In this document: positions 27,613 through 34,964 of the stretch, piece by piece | How the letters are laid out: every line of letters starts with the position of its first letter | How positions within the stretch are numbered: the stretch's first letter is position 1 | Assembly: GCA_003209655.1 (NCBI GenBank) | Contig: QCPW01000002.1 | Location: 1-64,000, forward strand | Reading direction: 5' to 3' | DNA: 64,000 nucleotides | Source: Prochlorococcus sp. AG-442-M23 | GTDB lineage: Bacteria; Cyanobacteriota; Cyanobacteriia; PCC-6307; Cyanobiaceae | Notes under the pieces: generated by a model | What the model was told of the DNA's origin: nothing | The model's input: the letters and a program-made list of their open reading frames with translations, nothing else | Databases searched by the model: none | Made by a program: the position numbers and the translations under genes

Positions 27613-27720
27613 TTATTTATTTCTCCCCCCCCCAAAATATATCAAAGCCAGGAATGAAATTGTACTCACGATTGCTATTAGATACCAACCTGATGATGAG
27701 TTGCTGGAAATTTCTGACAT
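27613..27720 (-). CDS. Small membrane peptide with a G9 tract, 35 residues
   Basis: ATG at 27720. MSEISSNSSSGWYLIAIVST is followed by a hydrophobic stretch ending YFGGGRNK. The GGG near the end is encoded by nine consecutive G (nine C on the plus strand, about 27625-27633). Such a run is prone to slippage; a one-base change would alter only the last few residues and the stop. Confidence 0.5.
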   Translation of the reverse strand: MSEISSNSSSGWYLIAIVSTISFLALIYFGGGRNK

Positions 27721-27722
27721 TT

Positions 27723-27812
27723 TTATGGGGCTTTATCTGAAGATTTAATAATTTCGGAAAAAATTAATAATGAGGCTAATAAAAATATCAAAAGTATGTA
27801 CGTGATGTTCAT
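27723..27812 (-). CDS. Small single-span membrane peptide, 29 residues
   Basis: ATG at 27812, directly abutting the stop of the next upstream gene (27813). The peptide MNITYILLIFLLASLLIFSE plus a short polar tail is one hydrophobic helix. Together with the 35-residue peptide it forms part of a run of four tightly spaced membrane-protein genes. Confidence 0.55.
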   Translation of the reverse strand: MNITYILLIFLLASLLIFSEIIKSSDKAP

Positions 27813-28067
27813 TTATAGAAATATACTGACTATAAGAAAAATAATTCCAATAACTACTGTAATTATTGCCCCATCAACTAATAAGTCTTTCCACGTGTAA
27901 CTTTTTAACATCTTTATTTTATCTTCCTCACTCATTAAATTATTTAACCATGACCAATCCAAAAGTTGTGTCAAAGCTATAGCAAATACAAAATGTCCTA
28001 CTAAAATACCAATTAAGTCAATACGAGAAATTCCTCTTGTAAAACTTGTGATACTAAAATATTCCAC
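27813..28067 (-). CDS. Two-span membrane protein, 84 residues
   Basis: Hydrophobic segments at about residues 18-36 (LIGILVGHFVFAIALTQLL) and 66-84 (GAIITVVIGIIFLIVSIFL). Its start overlaps the stop of the preceding gene by one base, and its stop abuts the next start. No family recognised. Confidence 0.6.
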   Translation of the reverse strand: MEYFSITSFTRGISRIDLIGILVGHFVFAIALTQLLDWSWLNNLMSEEDKIKMLKSYTWKDLLVDGAIITVVIGIIFLIVSIFL

Positions 28068-28300
28068 TATTTTTTATCTTTATTAGAGAGGGCACCGCCC
28101 TCCTCCTTATATTTTTCCCAAGCTTCACTTATCTTTTCTTTTGAAAAACTTTGTTTACTTTCTTTAAATTTGTTTTTTAAGTTATTAAAACTATTCGAAA
28201 GTTCTTTTTTTGTTGGCTCATCCAGAAAGTTTGAAGTGAGTTTCCATAGATACCAACTACTTGCTGCAAGTAAAATTAAACCTAATAATTGCATACACAT
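28067..28300 (-). CDS. Small membrane-anchored charged protein, 77 residues
   Basis: One N-terminal hydrophobic segment (LLGLILLAASSWYLWKL), then a long charged helix with repeated Lys-Glu pairs (NLKNKFKESKQSFSKEKISE). First gene of the four-gene membrane peptide run ending at 27613. No known family. Confidence 0.6.
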   Translation of the reverse strand: MCMQLLGLILLAASSWYLWKLTSNFLDEPTKKELSNSFNNLKNKFKESKQSFSKEKISEAWEKYKEEGGALSNKDKK

Positions 28301-28397
28301 TATTTTTTTTACATCCTACAACTATTTAAATAGAAGTGATATGTGCGAATTAATTAAAAATAAGAATTAATTAAAAAATTTTTTTTGAAATCTACTT

Positions 28398-28553
28398 TTA
28401 AAACTTCAACCAGTGAAAAAAGATTCTTTCTAAGAGCCATATTGTTAATCCTCCTTCAATAAAAGCTAGCCAATACATTCCATAGTCTGAAAATCCCATC
28501 TGTTCTTTAACAGTACTAATTAATTTTTTATGAGCCTGAATGAAGTCTTTCAT
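28398..28553 (-). CDS. Small membrane protein, 51 residues
   Basis: ATG at 28553. MKDFIQAHKKLISTVKEQMG then a hydrophobic aromatic stretch (MYWLAFIEGGLTIWLLERIF) and FHWLKF. Too short for automatic calls but with consistent codon use. Downstream of the zinc-ribbon-like gene at 28576 by 22 bases. Function unknown. Confidence 0.55.
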   Translation of the reverse strand: MKDFIQAHKKLISTVKEQMGFSDYGMYWLAFIEGGLTIWLLERIFFHWLKF

Positions 28554-28575
28554 TGTTAAATCTATATTTAAAGAA

Positions 28576-28827
28576 TTAAAATTTTTGAATCTCTACAATT
28601 AAAAACCCTTTCCCATAGCAGTGGAGGCAAGTACTTGCTTCTTCTAATGAAGTTCTTAAATAACCTACCCCATTGCATTTAATACAATTAGTTTTAGTTT
28701 TTAAGTGGATTTTAGATTTGATTTTAGCAGCTTTATTTAAGTAAGAAATAGTCTCTTTACGACCATTTGCTTTATCAGCTTTGTTTAAAAGTTTTTTGTA
28801 GTTTACTTTCAATTCTTTTATGGACAT
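28576..28827 (-). CDS. Small DnaJ-type zinc-ribbon protein, 83 residues
   Basis: The C-terminal half carries two CxxCxGxG repeats, CIKCNGVGYL and CLHCYGKGFL, separated by 16 residues: half of the four-repeat cysteine-rich centre of DnaJ. The N-terminal half is a basic helix. A zinc-binding, possibly chaperone-related role is inferred. No J-domain is attached. Confidence 0.65.
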   Translation of the reverse strand: MSIKELKVNYKKLLNKADKANGRKETISYLNKAAKIKSKIHLKTKTNCIKCNGVGYLRTSLEEASTCLHCYGKGFLIVEIQKF

Positions 28828-29141
28828 GAAATTAGGGTGAAAATTAAACTTAGTGACATGTTGATTATTAGAAAATATCTAATATTAACTTGAATATTTA
28901 TGAAAAATATACTTATCCAATCTCGACATGAGATTCTATTAATATAACGATAAAGCAATACTATCGTTAAAGTTTGACTTTAAAAATTCTTTAATTTAAC
29001 AGAAAATTTATATTATTAAATTTAATAAAAAAAAATTTAATCTAGAAAATAAAAATTAGGTTAATTTGTGTAAGAGTTAATTGTTTAATTAAATTTTATT
29101 TAAATGATTTATGGTGAAGCATTTTTTAAAAAATTATTAAT
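28828..29141. other. Gene-free stretch with one hairpin
   Basis: About 310 bases between minus-strand genes with no convincing ORF. The only structure seen is AACGATA (28946-28952) pairing with TATCGTT (28962-28968) around a nine-base loop; no T-run follows on either strand, so it is not a clear terminator. Confidence 0.4.
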
Positions 29142-29285
29142 TTAAGCAGCTCTATACGACCCCCCAGGTTTTTTAAGGCTTTTAAGTAGACGATCATTCT
29201 CTTCAGTAAGAATATCAAGATTTGATTTTTTAAAAATTTTATGATTGTCGGGAGGTAATTTTTTTGGAATTATTTTATTAGTCAT
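29142..29285 (-). CDS. Small basic hypothetical protein, 47 residues
   Basis: ATG at 29285. Begins MTNKIIPKKLPPDNHKIFKK and continues with a charged helix (LDILTEENDRLLKSLKK), ending PGGSYRAA. No family recognised. Confidence 0.5.
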   Translation of the reverse strand: MTNKIIPKKLPPDNHKIFKKSNLDILTEENDRLLKSLKKPGGSYRAA

Positions 29286-29409
29286 CAAATCTTAAATTTC
29301 AAAATCAAATCTTAATGTTATCTTTCTAAAAAAAAATTTGCGTGATATTTTTTACAAAAAATTCTTATATTTTATTTCGCACATAGAAAATTCATTTTAA
29401 TCTACAAGC

Positions 29410-29449
29410 TGTGGAAAAACCTGTTGAAAAAGGGTGAAAAAGTGGATAA
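29410..29449 (+). repeat. Cluster of four DnaA-box-like 9-mers
   Basis: Within the 526-base gene-free stretch 29286-29811 are four tandem 9-mers in the same orientation: TGTGGAAAA (29410-29418), TGTTGAAAA (29422-29430), GGGTGAAAA (29432-29440) and AGTGGATAA (29441-29449). The first is the exact complement of TTTTCCACA, the DnaA box reported for cyanobacteria; the last is one mismatch from the complement of TTATCCACA. No replication gene is near. Nothing else was recognised in this stretch. Confidence 0.5.
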
Positions 29450-29811
29450 CTCGTCGGGATCATAGTAAAAACAGGGTTTTTTGGCTTATTTTCTGAGTAT
29501 TAATACTTCATCAATAAATGATTAAATATAGTTTAATAATCAATAAAACTTATTGAAATAACAATGGGATCATTACTTTTCTAAAAAAAAAGATATTTAT
29601 GGAATCTAAAGAATTTGTTGTTAATGAAATATGATTTTTTATGTTGAAGATGTTTCAAAATAAAAATTTTAATTTATCAAAAATTTTACAAATTTTAATT
29701 TTTTGAAATTTTTTAAATTATTTAAAAATAAATAATTCGGTTTTCTCTCTGGTTTGTTTTTCTATTTAGAAAATTTATCGAATAGATTATCAGGACATTA
29801 ATAAAACAAAA

Positions 29812-30048
29812 ATGACAGAAGAAAAAAAAGACTCTAAAAAATGTAACGGTAAGAAAAAAATTATGGTCGCTTATGGTTTTATTCAACTTGGTTCTAGTTT
29901 TGTTTCTGCCATAGCTTTAGCTGCTATTGCTTTTAGCTTTTGCTTTTTAAAGAAGGAGTCTAAAGCATTTAATAATTGTGTTACTGAAATTGTTGAAAAT
30001 GGCAGTACTAATGCCCAGGCAGTTAGATACTGTAATGGGGGGGATTGA
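29812..30048 (+). CDS. Small single-span protein with C-terminal Cys pair, 78 residues
   Basis: Lys-rich N-terminus, one hydrophobic span (FVSAIALAAIAFSFCFL, about residues 30-46), then NNCVTEIVENGSTNAQAVRY and CNGGD. The NC...CNGG layout recurs in the protein at 49918. A G7 run precedes the stop, which overlaps the TTG start of the next gene. Function unknown. Confidence 0.6.
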   Translation: MTEEKKDSKKCNGKKKIMVAYGFIQLGSSFVSAIALAAIAFSFCFLKKESKAFNNCVTEIVENGSTNAQAVRYCNGGD

Positions 30049-30305
30049 TTAGTTTAATTAAAGTGAATCCTACTCATTTTCTTTTACTTGAATCTTTAAA
30101 AGATCCGCCTATAGGTGAAACAGATCATTTCTTATGGTATGTAACAGATATTGGTATTGCAGCACTTTTTAAGGATGATGAAAATTTAAAGGCCTATGAT
30201 ATATATGTAGAAAAGGAAGCCAAAAATATAAGTCTTGACATTAGTAAGGAAGAAAAGGAATATTGTGAAATTCAGGATAAAAAAATATTCCTTTTTTATT
30301 CTTAG
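30045..30305 (+). CDS. Hypothetical protein, 86 residues
   Basis: The frame opens with TTG at 30045 overlapping the previous stop by four bases (TTGA); a GTG at 30063 is an alternative start. Acidic, soluble, with segments DHFLWYVTDIGIAALFKDDE and ISKEEKEYCEIQDKKIFLFY. No family recognised. Confidence 0.55.
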   Translation: MISLIKVNPTHFLLLESLKDPPIGETDHFLWYVTDIGIAALFKDDENLKAYDIYVEKEAKNISLDISKEEKEYCEIQDKKIFLFYS

Positions 30306-30320
30306 TTTTAATTTGATTAA

Positions 30321-30515
30321 TTAATATGATGGTTCTAAATTATGAGCTGATTCTCTCATATTACTTTCACTAATTATTTCATAAGTAAGTTCATCGTTAA
30401 GAGCATTTATATATGAAGTGTAAAGTTTATCCCATACAAATTCAAAGTCATCTTTACTTAGATTTTTAAAAAGAATTTCTCCTTTAAAGTAAATGTGATA
30501 AGAATCAAACATCAT
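30321..30515 (-). CDS. Hypothetical protein, 64 residues
   Basis: MMFDSYHIYFKGEILFKNLS followed by KDDFEFVWDKLYTSYINALN and an acidic tail. Looks like a small alpha/beta fold; similar short proteins are common in picocyanobacteria. Convergent with the previous gene. Function unknown. Confidence 0.55.
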   Translation of the reverse strand: MMFDSYHIYFKGEILFKNLSKDDFEFVWDKLYTSYINALNDELTYEIISESNMRESAHNLEPSY

Positions 30516-30610
30516 AGAAAATTATTCTTACCCTTTTTAACGCAGCTATTCACGCTTGGAGTATTGGTGGATACTAAAAGTAAATTTTAAAATACCCTCT
30601 TAAACCTTGT

Positions 30611-30922
30611 TTAATTCATACGAGTATTCATTTTTTGCTTTTTAAATAAAGACACAGTTTCATCAAGATCTAAGCAAGGTTGAATATTAATATCCATCAG
30701 TCTCCTCCAAGGATGCCACTGTTTCCATATTGTTTCTAAGGAATCTGCACTTACAACGGAATGACCAATTCCATTTTGGACCATAAAGATCCATGAATGA
30801 ACTTCGTAATTTTCAGGCCTATTTTGAGGCCCCCCTGATTCATACCAATTAATAAGCATATCTCCACCCTCTTCTTGATCTTCTCCATCAGTAAATTCAT
30901 AGGAGATTAAATACCTCTGCAT
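30611..30922 (-). CDS. DUF3303-like protein, 103 residues
   Basis: MQRYLISYEFTDGEDQEEGG with following INWYESGG, the phrase SWIFMVQNGIGHSVVSADSL and QWHPWRRLMDINIQPCL resemble the ferredoxin-like DUF3303 family (domain of about 90 residues beginning with a Tyr-rich strand). The assignment rests on overall pattern only. Soluble; function unknown. Confidence 0.5.
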   Translation of the reverse strand: MQRYLISYEFTDGEDQEEGGDMLINWYESGGPQNRPENYEVHSWIFMVQNGIGHSVVSADSLETIWKQWHPWRRLMDINIQPCLDLDETVSLFKKQKMNTRMN

Positions 30923-31201
30923 AAAATTTATGTTTTTAATTGTCCTAACTCGATAATAAGATATTCCCTTTCAATTCTTAGAATGCTAAAAGTTTTATAA
31001 AGTGAATGTTACCAATGATCCAAATAAAAAAAATCAAAAAGGATATTCTAACTAATGTCTTATTTTTAAATAAAATTATTTTTGAGTATTTAAAAAAAAC
31101 ATGATCTTTTTATTTGATTTTTAGAATATTAAGTCTTGGTTAAAATATTTTCTTTTAAAGATTTATAATCAATAGTAAATATTTATAGTTGATAAAAGTT
31201 T

Positions 31202-31579
31202 ATGAGTAATAAGGAAAATAATTCAAAATCAACTACTAAGCTAGATTATGAAAAGATTCTCGAGGAAGAGGTAATTAATTCGTCCGAAAATAAATATGGA
31301 GCTGATGTTGATTTAAAATACAAAAGATTTTATAGGCTTAGAAAAACTTCTCTTGAAATAATCAATAGATTACTTTTCTTTTCCTTTGTAGGAAGTTTTA
31401 TATTTTCGTTCTATTTAGCTTACACAGAAAATAAAATTTGGTTTGTTTTATACATTTTTAGTTCATTTTCATGTATTTTCTATACCCCAAATAGAAAAGC
31501 CCTTAAGGAATTAATAGCAGCCTGGCCTAATATAGAAGACCTGATTAGAGGAAGAAGTATGTGGAGGAGGGATAAATAA
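31202..31579 (+). CDS. Two-span membrane protein, 125 residues
   Basis: Charged N-terminus (about 50 residues), then hydrophobic segments LLFFSFVGSFIFSFYLAYT and IWFVLYIFSSFSCIFY, and a C-terminal AWPNIEDLIRGRSMWRRDK. The pattern suggests an inner- or thylakoid-membrane protein. First of three genes linked by one-base TAATG overlaps. No family named. Confidence 0.6.
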   Translation: MSNKENNSKSTTKLDYEKILEEEVINSSENKYGADVDLKYKRFYRLRKTSLEIINRLLFFSFVGSFIFSFYLAYTENKIWFVLYIFSSFSCIFYTPNRKALKELIAAWPNIEDLIRGRSMWRRDK

Positions 31580-31671
31580 TGAATCCAATTAATACCTTCA
31601 AAAAGTGGTTATTAAATATGCTTTTTCCTTATATTGAGGGAATTCATAAGAAAAAGGAGCAGAAAAAATAA
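31579..31671 (+). CDS. Small basic peptide, 30 residues, coupled to upstream gene
   Basis: Start overlaps the preceding stop as TAATG at 31577-31581. MNPINTFKKWLLNMLFPYIE then GIHKKKEQKK: amphipathic front, very basic tail. The overlap at both ends implies translational coupling. Confidence 0.55.
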   Translation: MNPINTFKKWLLNMLFPYIEGIHKKKEQKK

Positions 31672-31808
31672 TGAATTTTATGGGTCTTGGTATAACTTTC
31701 GAACTTTTTTTGTTAATGGGAGTTTTATTTTGGATAAAAAACTTGAAAAGTAATAAGAGTAGACAACCATCTCTATCAAAAAAGATTATTAAAAATCTAA
31801 AATTTTAA
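31671..31808 (+). CDS. Small single-span membrane peptide, 45 residues
   Basis: Start again overlaps the previous stop as TAATG (31669-31673). MNFMGLGITFELFLLMGVLF is hydrophobic; the rest is basic (WIKNLKSNKSRQPSLSKKII). Third member of the overlapping cassette. Function unknown. Confidence 0.55.
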   Translation: MNFMGLGITFELFLLMGVLFWIKNLKSNKSRQPSLSKKIIKNLKF

Positions 31809-31926
31809 AAAAATCCATAAATAAAACAATTTCAGAAAGAATTTAATTGTTTAGGAAAATTATTTTTCTTTTTGCTCTCACTTTATATCAAAAATTAGTT
31901 AGAACATTTATACATTTTTTAATTTA

Positions 31927-32280
31927 ATGACGTTTACTGCTCAAGGCCTTGCTCCAATATCAAATCCCTTAAATAGTGTTTTAGTGGAAAAGAAAATGAT
32001 AAATGTTGACAAGAGGTTTATTCAACTCGTTTCTTTAGCAGAAGGTTTACCAAGAACTGAGGTTATTGAGAGTGGTAAAAATTATTGGAAAGGTGTATGT
32101 AGAAGCGCAGTTTTTAGATTCCCAGATGATCTTGAGATTTTAAAACTCGACATAAGAAGTTATGTTGATAGATCCAAAGGAATAATTCAAGTAAGGTCTG
32201 CTGCAAGAATAGGTCAATCAGATTTAGGGGTAAATTTAAGGAGAGTAGAATATTTATTTAATCAATTAGAGAAATTATAA
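31927..32280 (+). CDS. DUF1499 family protein
   Basis: 117 residues containing the DUF1499 signatures SAVFRFPDDLEI and IIQVRSAARIGQSDLGVNLRR. No signal peptide, and the domain is somewhat shorter than in most bacteria. Function of the family is unknown. Confidence 0.75.
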   Translation: MTFTAQGLAPISNPLNSVLVEKKMINVDKRFIQLVSLAEGLPRTEVIESGKNYWKGVCRSAVFRFPDDLEILKLDIRSYVDRSKGIIQVRSAARIGQSDLGVNLRRVEYLFNQLEKL

Positions 32281-32365
32281 ATAAGTAATTAATCTGATTT
32301 TTGTTTAATTAAGGTTCTTTTTAGTTAATAGATGTGCTTTAATTCGAGAGAATATTTTAAATGTC

Positions 32366-32500
32366 ATGCTAAAAATAATATTAGTAGGAATTATAATCGC
32401 ACTAGTATATTCTCAACCTGATTTGCGCCTTACTGTTGCAGATTGGTTAAGGACAGCTTCTGATTTTTTAATTGAATCGGTAAAAGTTGAACCGAAATAA
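32366..32500 (+). CDS. Small single-span membrane protein, 44 residues
   Basis: ATG at 32366. MLKIILVGIIIALVYSQPDL then RLTVADWLRTASDFLIESVK: one hydrophobic helix followed by an amphipathic one. Good codon pattern; no family recognised. Confidence 0.55.
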   Translation: MLKIILVGIIIALVYSQPDLRLTVADWLRTASDFLIESVKVEPK

Positions 32501-32514
32501 ATTAAAAGAAAAAA

Positions 32515-32601
32515 TTAAATTATCCCTGAAACAGAAAGCATTTGTTTAATGCAAAGAGCCACGAAAATAAATATTATTATCCTGCTTAATATGTATTTCA
32601 C
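32515..32601 (-). CDS. Candidate membrane peptide, 28 residues
   Basis: GTG at 32601 to TAA at 32515. After the start: KYILSRIIIFIFVALCIKQM and LSVSGII, a basic N-terminus and one hydrophobic helix. Non-ATG start and small size keep confidence low. Confidence 0.4.
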   Translation of the reverse strand: MKYILSRIIIFIFVALCIKQMLSVSGII

Positions 32602-32678
32602 TTAATCAAATAAATAGTTTTAGGAACATAATAGAAAATTTTTTTGAAATTTTTGAATAGTTAACGATAATAAGAGAT

Positions 32679-33734
32679 ATGAAGCTTAGATTATTTGAGT
32701 TCTATTTTATTAAAGACTATTTAAGACCTTGGTTTGGTCTTATTTATTCTTTATTCTTTCTGTTTTTTTTAGGTGCAATTGGCTATCGAATAACAGAGGG
32801 ATGGGAATGGAGTGATTGCTTATGGATGGTTCTGATCACAATAACCACTATTGGTTTTGGAGAAGTTCAACCTTTAAGTCCTGAAGGCAGGATCGTAACT
32901 GTTTTAGTAATTGTTGGCGGATTGATCTTTATTCAATTTACCTTTCAAAAAGCTGTTAGATTATTTGAATCCGGCTATTTTCAAAGAGTAAACGAATTAC
33001 GTTTTAAAAGACTTCTTAGAAAAATGGAAAATCATGTAATTTTGTGCGGATATGGGAGGGTAGGTCAGGAAATATCTAACCAAATAAAAACTCAAAACAT
33101 TCCTATTATTGTTGTTGAGAGCGATGAAGATAGAAAAAAGATTGCTGAAGAAAATGGTTTAGAAGTGCTTTGTGCTGATGCAACTCTTGATGAGACTTTA
33201 AAACTGGCAGGATTAGAAAAATGTAAGAGTTTGGTCGTTACCTTACCTAATGATGCTGCCAATTTATATGTAGTTTTAAGTGCTAAGGGAATAAGAAGTT
33301 CTATAAGAGTAATTGCAAGAGCAGGAACTGAAGAAGCTGCGAGTAAATTGAGATTGGCTGGAGCAAGTATAGTTGTAAGCCCTTATATAGCGGCAGGAAG
33401 AGCCATGGCATCTATGGCATTAAGACCTATTGCCATTGACTTTCTAGATCTTTTAGCAGGAAGTGAATGTGAAATTGAAGAATTTGAATTAAGTAATGAT
33501 ATTAGTCTTTTTGAAACAGCAGAGAAAAGATCACTCTCTGAACTTGGAATAGGCAAAAAGAGTGGGGCAAAAATATTAGCTATTAAGGAAAACGAAAAGT
33601 TGGTGACCAATCCTGGAGGTAATTTCATACTTCAACCAGGTCAGGTATTAATAGCTTTTGGTAGTAAAGAACAGCTAAATATTTTGAACGGTTTATTAGG
33701 GAATCTTGTTGTAGCAGTAGAGCTATTAAAGTAG
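32679..33734 (+). CDS. Potassium channel with RCK/TrkA-N regulatory domain
   Basis: 351 residues. Two transmembrane segments (about 18-38 and 70-92) flank a pore loop with the filter sequence TTIGFGE, a TIGFG variant of the K+ selectivity filter. The cytoplasmic part begins VILCGYGRVGQEI (NAD-binding GxGxxG) and ends with a TrkA-C-type domain. It gates K+ flow in response to cytosolic ligands in homologues. A second, partial copy of its 3' end occurs at 34181-34245. Confidence 0.88.
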   Translation: MKLRLFEFYFIKDYLRPWFGLIYSLFFLFFLGAIGYRITEGWEWSDCLWMVLITITTIGFGEVQPLSPEGRIVTVLVIVGGLIFIQFTFQKAVRLFESGYFQRVNELRFKRLLRKMENHVILCGYGRVGQEISNQIKTQNIPIIVVESDEDRKKIAEENGLEVLCADATLDETLKLAGLEKCKSLVVTLPNDAANLYVVLSAKGIRSSIRVIARAGTEEAASKLRLAGASIVVSPYIAAGRAMASMALRPIAIDFLDLLAGSECEIEEFELSNDISLFETAEKRSLSELGIGKKSGAKILAIKENEKLVTNPGGNFILQPGQVLIAFGSKEQLNILNGLLGNLVVAVELLK

Positions 33735-33737
33735 ATA
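33673..33737 (+). repeat. 3' end of K+ channel gene, parental copy of a 65-base repeat
   Basis: Matches 34181-34245 at 55 of 65 positions without gaps by hand alignment. It covers the last 20 codons (LNILNGLLGNLVVAVELLK), the stop and a few bases after it. Confidence 0.85.
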
Positions 33738-33788
33738 AATTTAGATTCAGAATTAATTGCTAAATTAATTGTGAGTGAAATAAATCAA

Positions 33789-34142
33789 ATGAAAATATTT
33801 AAATTTCTATTTGTAATTCCTGTAATAACTTTAATAATTATTTTTCAAACCTCTTTTCAAAATAGATATCTTTTAGCTTCTGATGTTAGAGATGGAGAAA
33901 CAATTTTTAGAAATGTTTGTGCAGGCTGTCATATACGGGGAGGATCAGTTGTTCTAAAAGGGTCTAAATCATTAAAACTTTCCGACCTTGAAAAAAGAGG
34001 AATTGCAGATGTAAATTCAATAACAAAAATTGCTAATGACGGGATTGGTTATATGAAAGGTTATAAACATAAATTAAAGGATGGTGAGGATAAGATTCTT
34101 GCACAATGGATTATTCAAAATGCCCAAAAAGGTTGGGAGTAA
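33789..34142 (+). CDS. c-type cytochrome (cytochrome c6-like)
   Basis: A signal peptide (MKIFKFLFVIPVITLIIIFQ) precedes the heme motif CAGCH in NVCAGCHIRGG. A Met in IGYMKGYKHKLKD is the probable sixth ligand, and the C-terminal helix AQWIIQNAQKGW fits c6-type cytochromes, which carry electrons from cytochrome b6f in the lumen. I choose the ATG at 33789; a GTG at 33771 would add six polar residues before the signal peptide. Confidence 0.85.
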   Translation: MKIFKFLFVIPVITLIIIFQTSFQNRYLLASDVRDGETIFRNVCAGCHIRGGSVVLKGSKSLKLSDLEKRGIADVNSITKIANDGIGYMKGYKHKLKDGEDKILAQWIIQNAQKGWE

Positions 34143-34180
34143 ATGCAAAGCTTATTTCTTTCCTCTTTTTTATTTCTATT

Positions 34181-34245
34181 AGCTAAATATTTTGAACGGA
34201 CTATTAGGAAATCTTGCTGTAGCATTTAACTTGTTAAAGTAGATA
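34181..34245 (+). pseudogene. Relic of a second K+ channel gene tail
   Basis: 65 bases at 55/65 identity to the end of the upstream channel gene; still translates to LNILNGLLGNLAVAFNLLK and a stop. Nothing upstream of it (34143-34180) resembles the channel. Differences cluster at its C-terminal codons, suggesting descent from a diverged paralogue rather than a fresh copy. Confidence 0.75.
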
Positions 34246-34294
34246 TATCAAGATAATTTGATATATAAATCTTTCAATTTTTAAATTTCTTATA

Positions 34295-34859
34295 GGTTGT
34301 AAATCAGGTAAGTTAACTTGGGCGCATCGTTCTGATGGTTCAGGCACTACTAAAGCCTTTACAAACTCTATGGAAGCGTTTTCAAAAACCTGTACATTAG
34401 GCACAGGTAAGTCTGTAAAATGGCCGGCAGGTGTTGGAGCAAAAGGAAATTCTTGTGTTGCAGGTGTTATTCAAAATACTCCAGGGGCAATTGGTTATGT
34501 AAACCAGTCATATATTAAAGGTAATGTAAAGGCTGCTGCACTTCAAAATTTTTCTGGTGAATTCGTTACCCCCAATACTGAATCAGTCGCAATAGCTTTA
34601 AATGGAATAAAGCTTGTTAAGAACTTGGCCAGTAAAAATCCAAACCCCACTGCTAAAGGAGCTTATCCAATAGCAACTTTAACTTGGATACTTGCTTATG
34701 GAAAAAGGTAATGGCAGGAATACTAAGGCAATTCAAGATACATTCTATAAATTGCTCAGCGATGAATATCAAGATAAAGCTCCGCCTCTAGGATTTGTTC
34801 CACTCAAAGGTGATATTCTTGATAAATCTATAGCCACCGTTAAAAAAATAGATAGATAA
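34295..34859 (+). pseudogene. pstS: Decayed phosphate-binding protein gene
   Basis: The frame from 34295 reads GCKSGKLTWAHRSDGSGTTK, the phosphate-binding SDGSGTT region of PstS, then GKSVKWPAGVGAKGNSCVAG and TPGAIGYVNQSY, also PstS-specific. The signal peptide and N-terminal half are missing. Near 34710 the frame breaks; skipping one A of the run in GGAAAAAGG restores KGNGRNTKAIQDTFYKLLSD and LGFVPLKGDI to the natural stop at 34859. It sits where pstS would precede pstCAB. Two independent lesions make it non-functional. Confidence 0.88.
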
Positions 34860-34899
34860 ATTTCTCAATACATGTCAAATTATCATGACTTTCATATAC

Positions 34900-34918
34900 C
34901 TTTAACCCCTCTTAAAGT
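34900..34918 (+). promoter_or_regulatory. Weak Pho-box-like element before pstC
   Basis: CTTTAACC followed three bases later by CTTAAAGT, about 50 bases before the pstC ATG. Cyanobacterial PhoB boxes are tandem CTTAACCT-like octamers 3 bases apart; here one octamer is a poor match, so the site may be degenerate or accidental. Confidence 0.25.
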
Positions 34919-34964
34919 CTTTTACAGCATTTAGTAGTAGATTTATAGAGATATTCTTTTTTTA

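Noticed and set aside
28946-28968. AACGATA/TATCGTT hairpin as a terminator
   Set aside because: No T-run on either strand and no gene end nearby on the appropriate side.
31015-31104. 29-codon plus-strand frame (ATG 31015)
   Set aside because: Lys/Ile-rich translation typical of random AT-rich sequence; no supporting signal.
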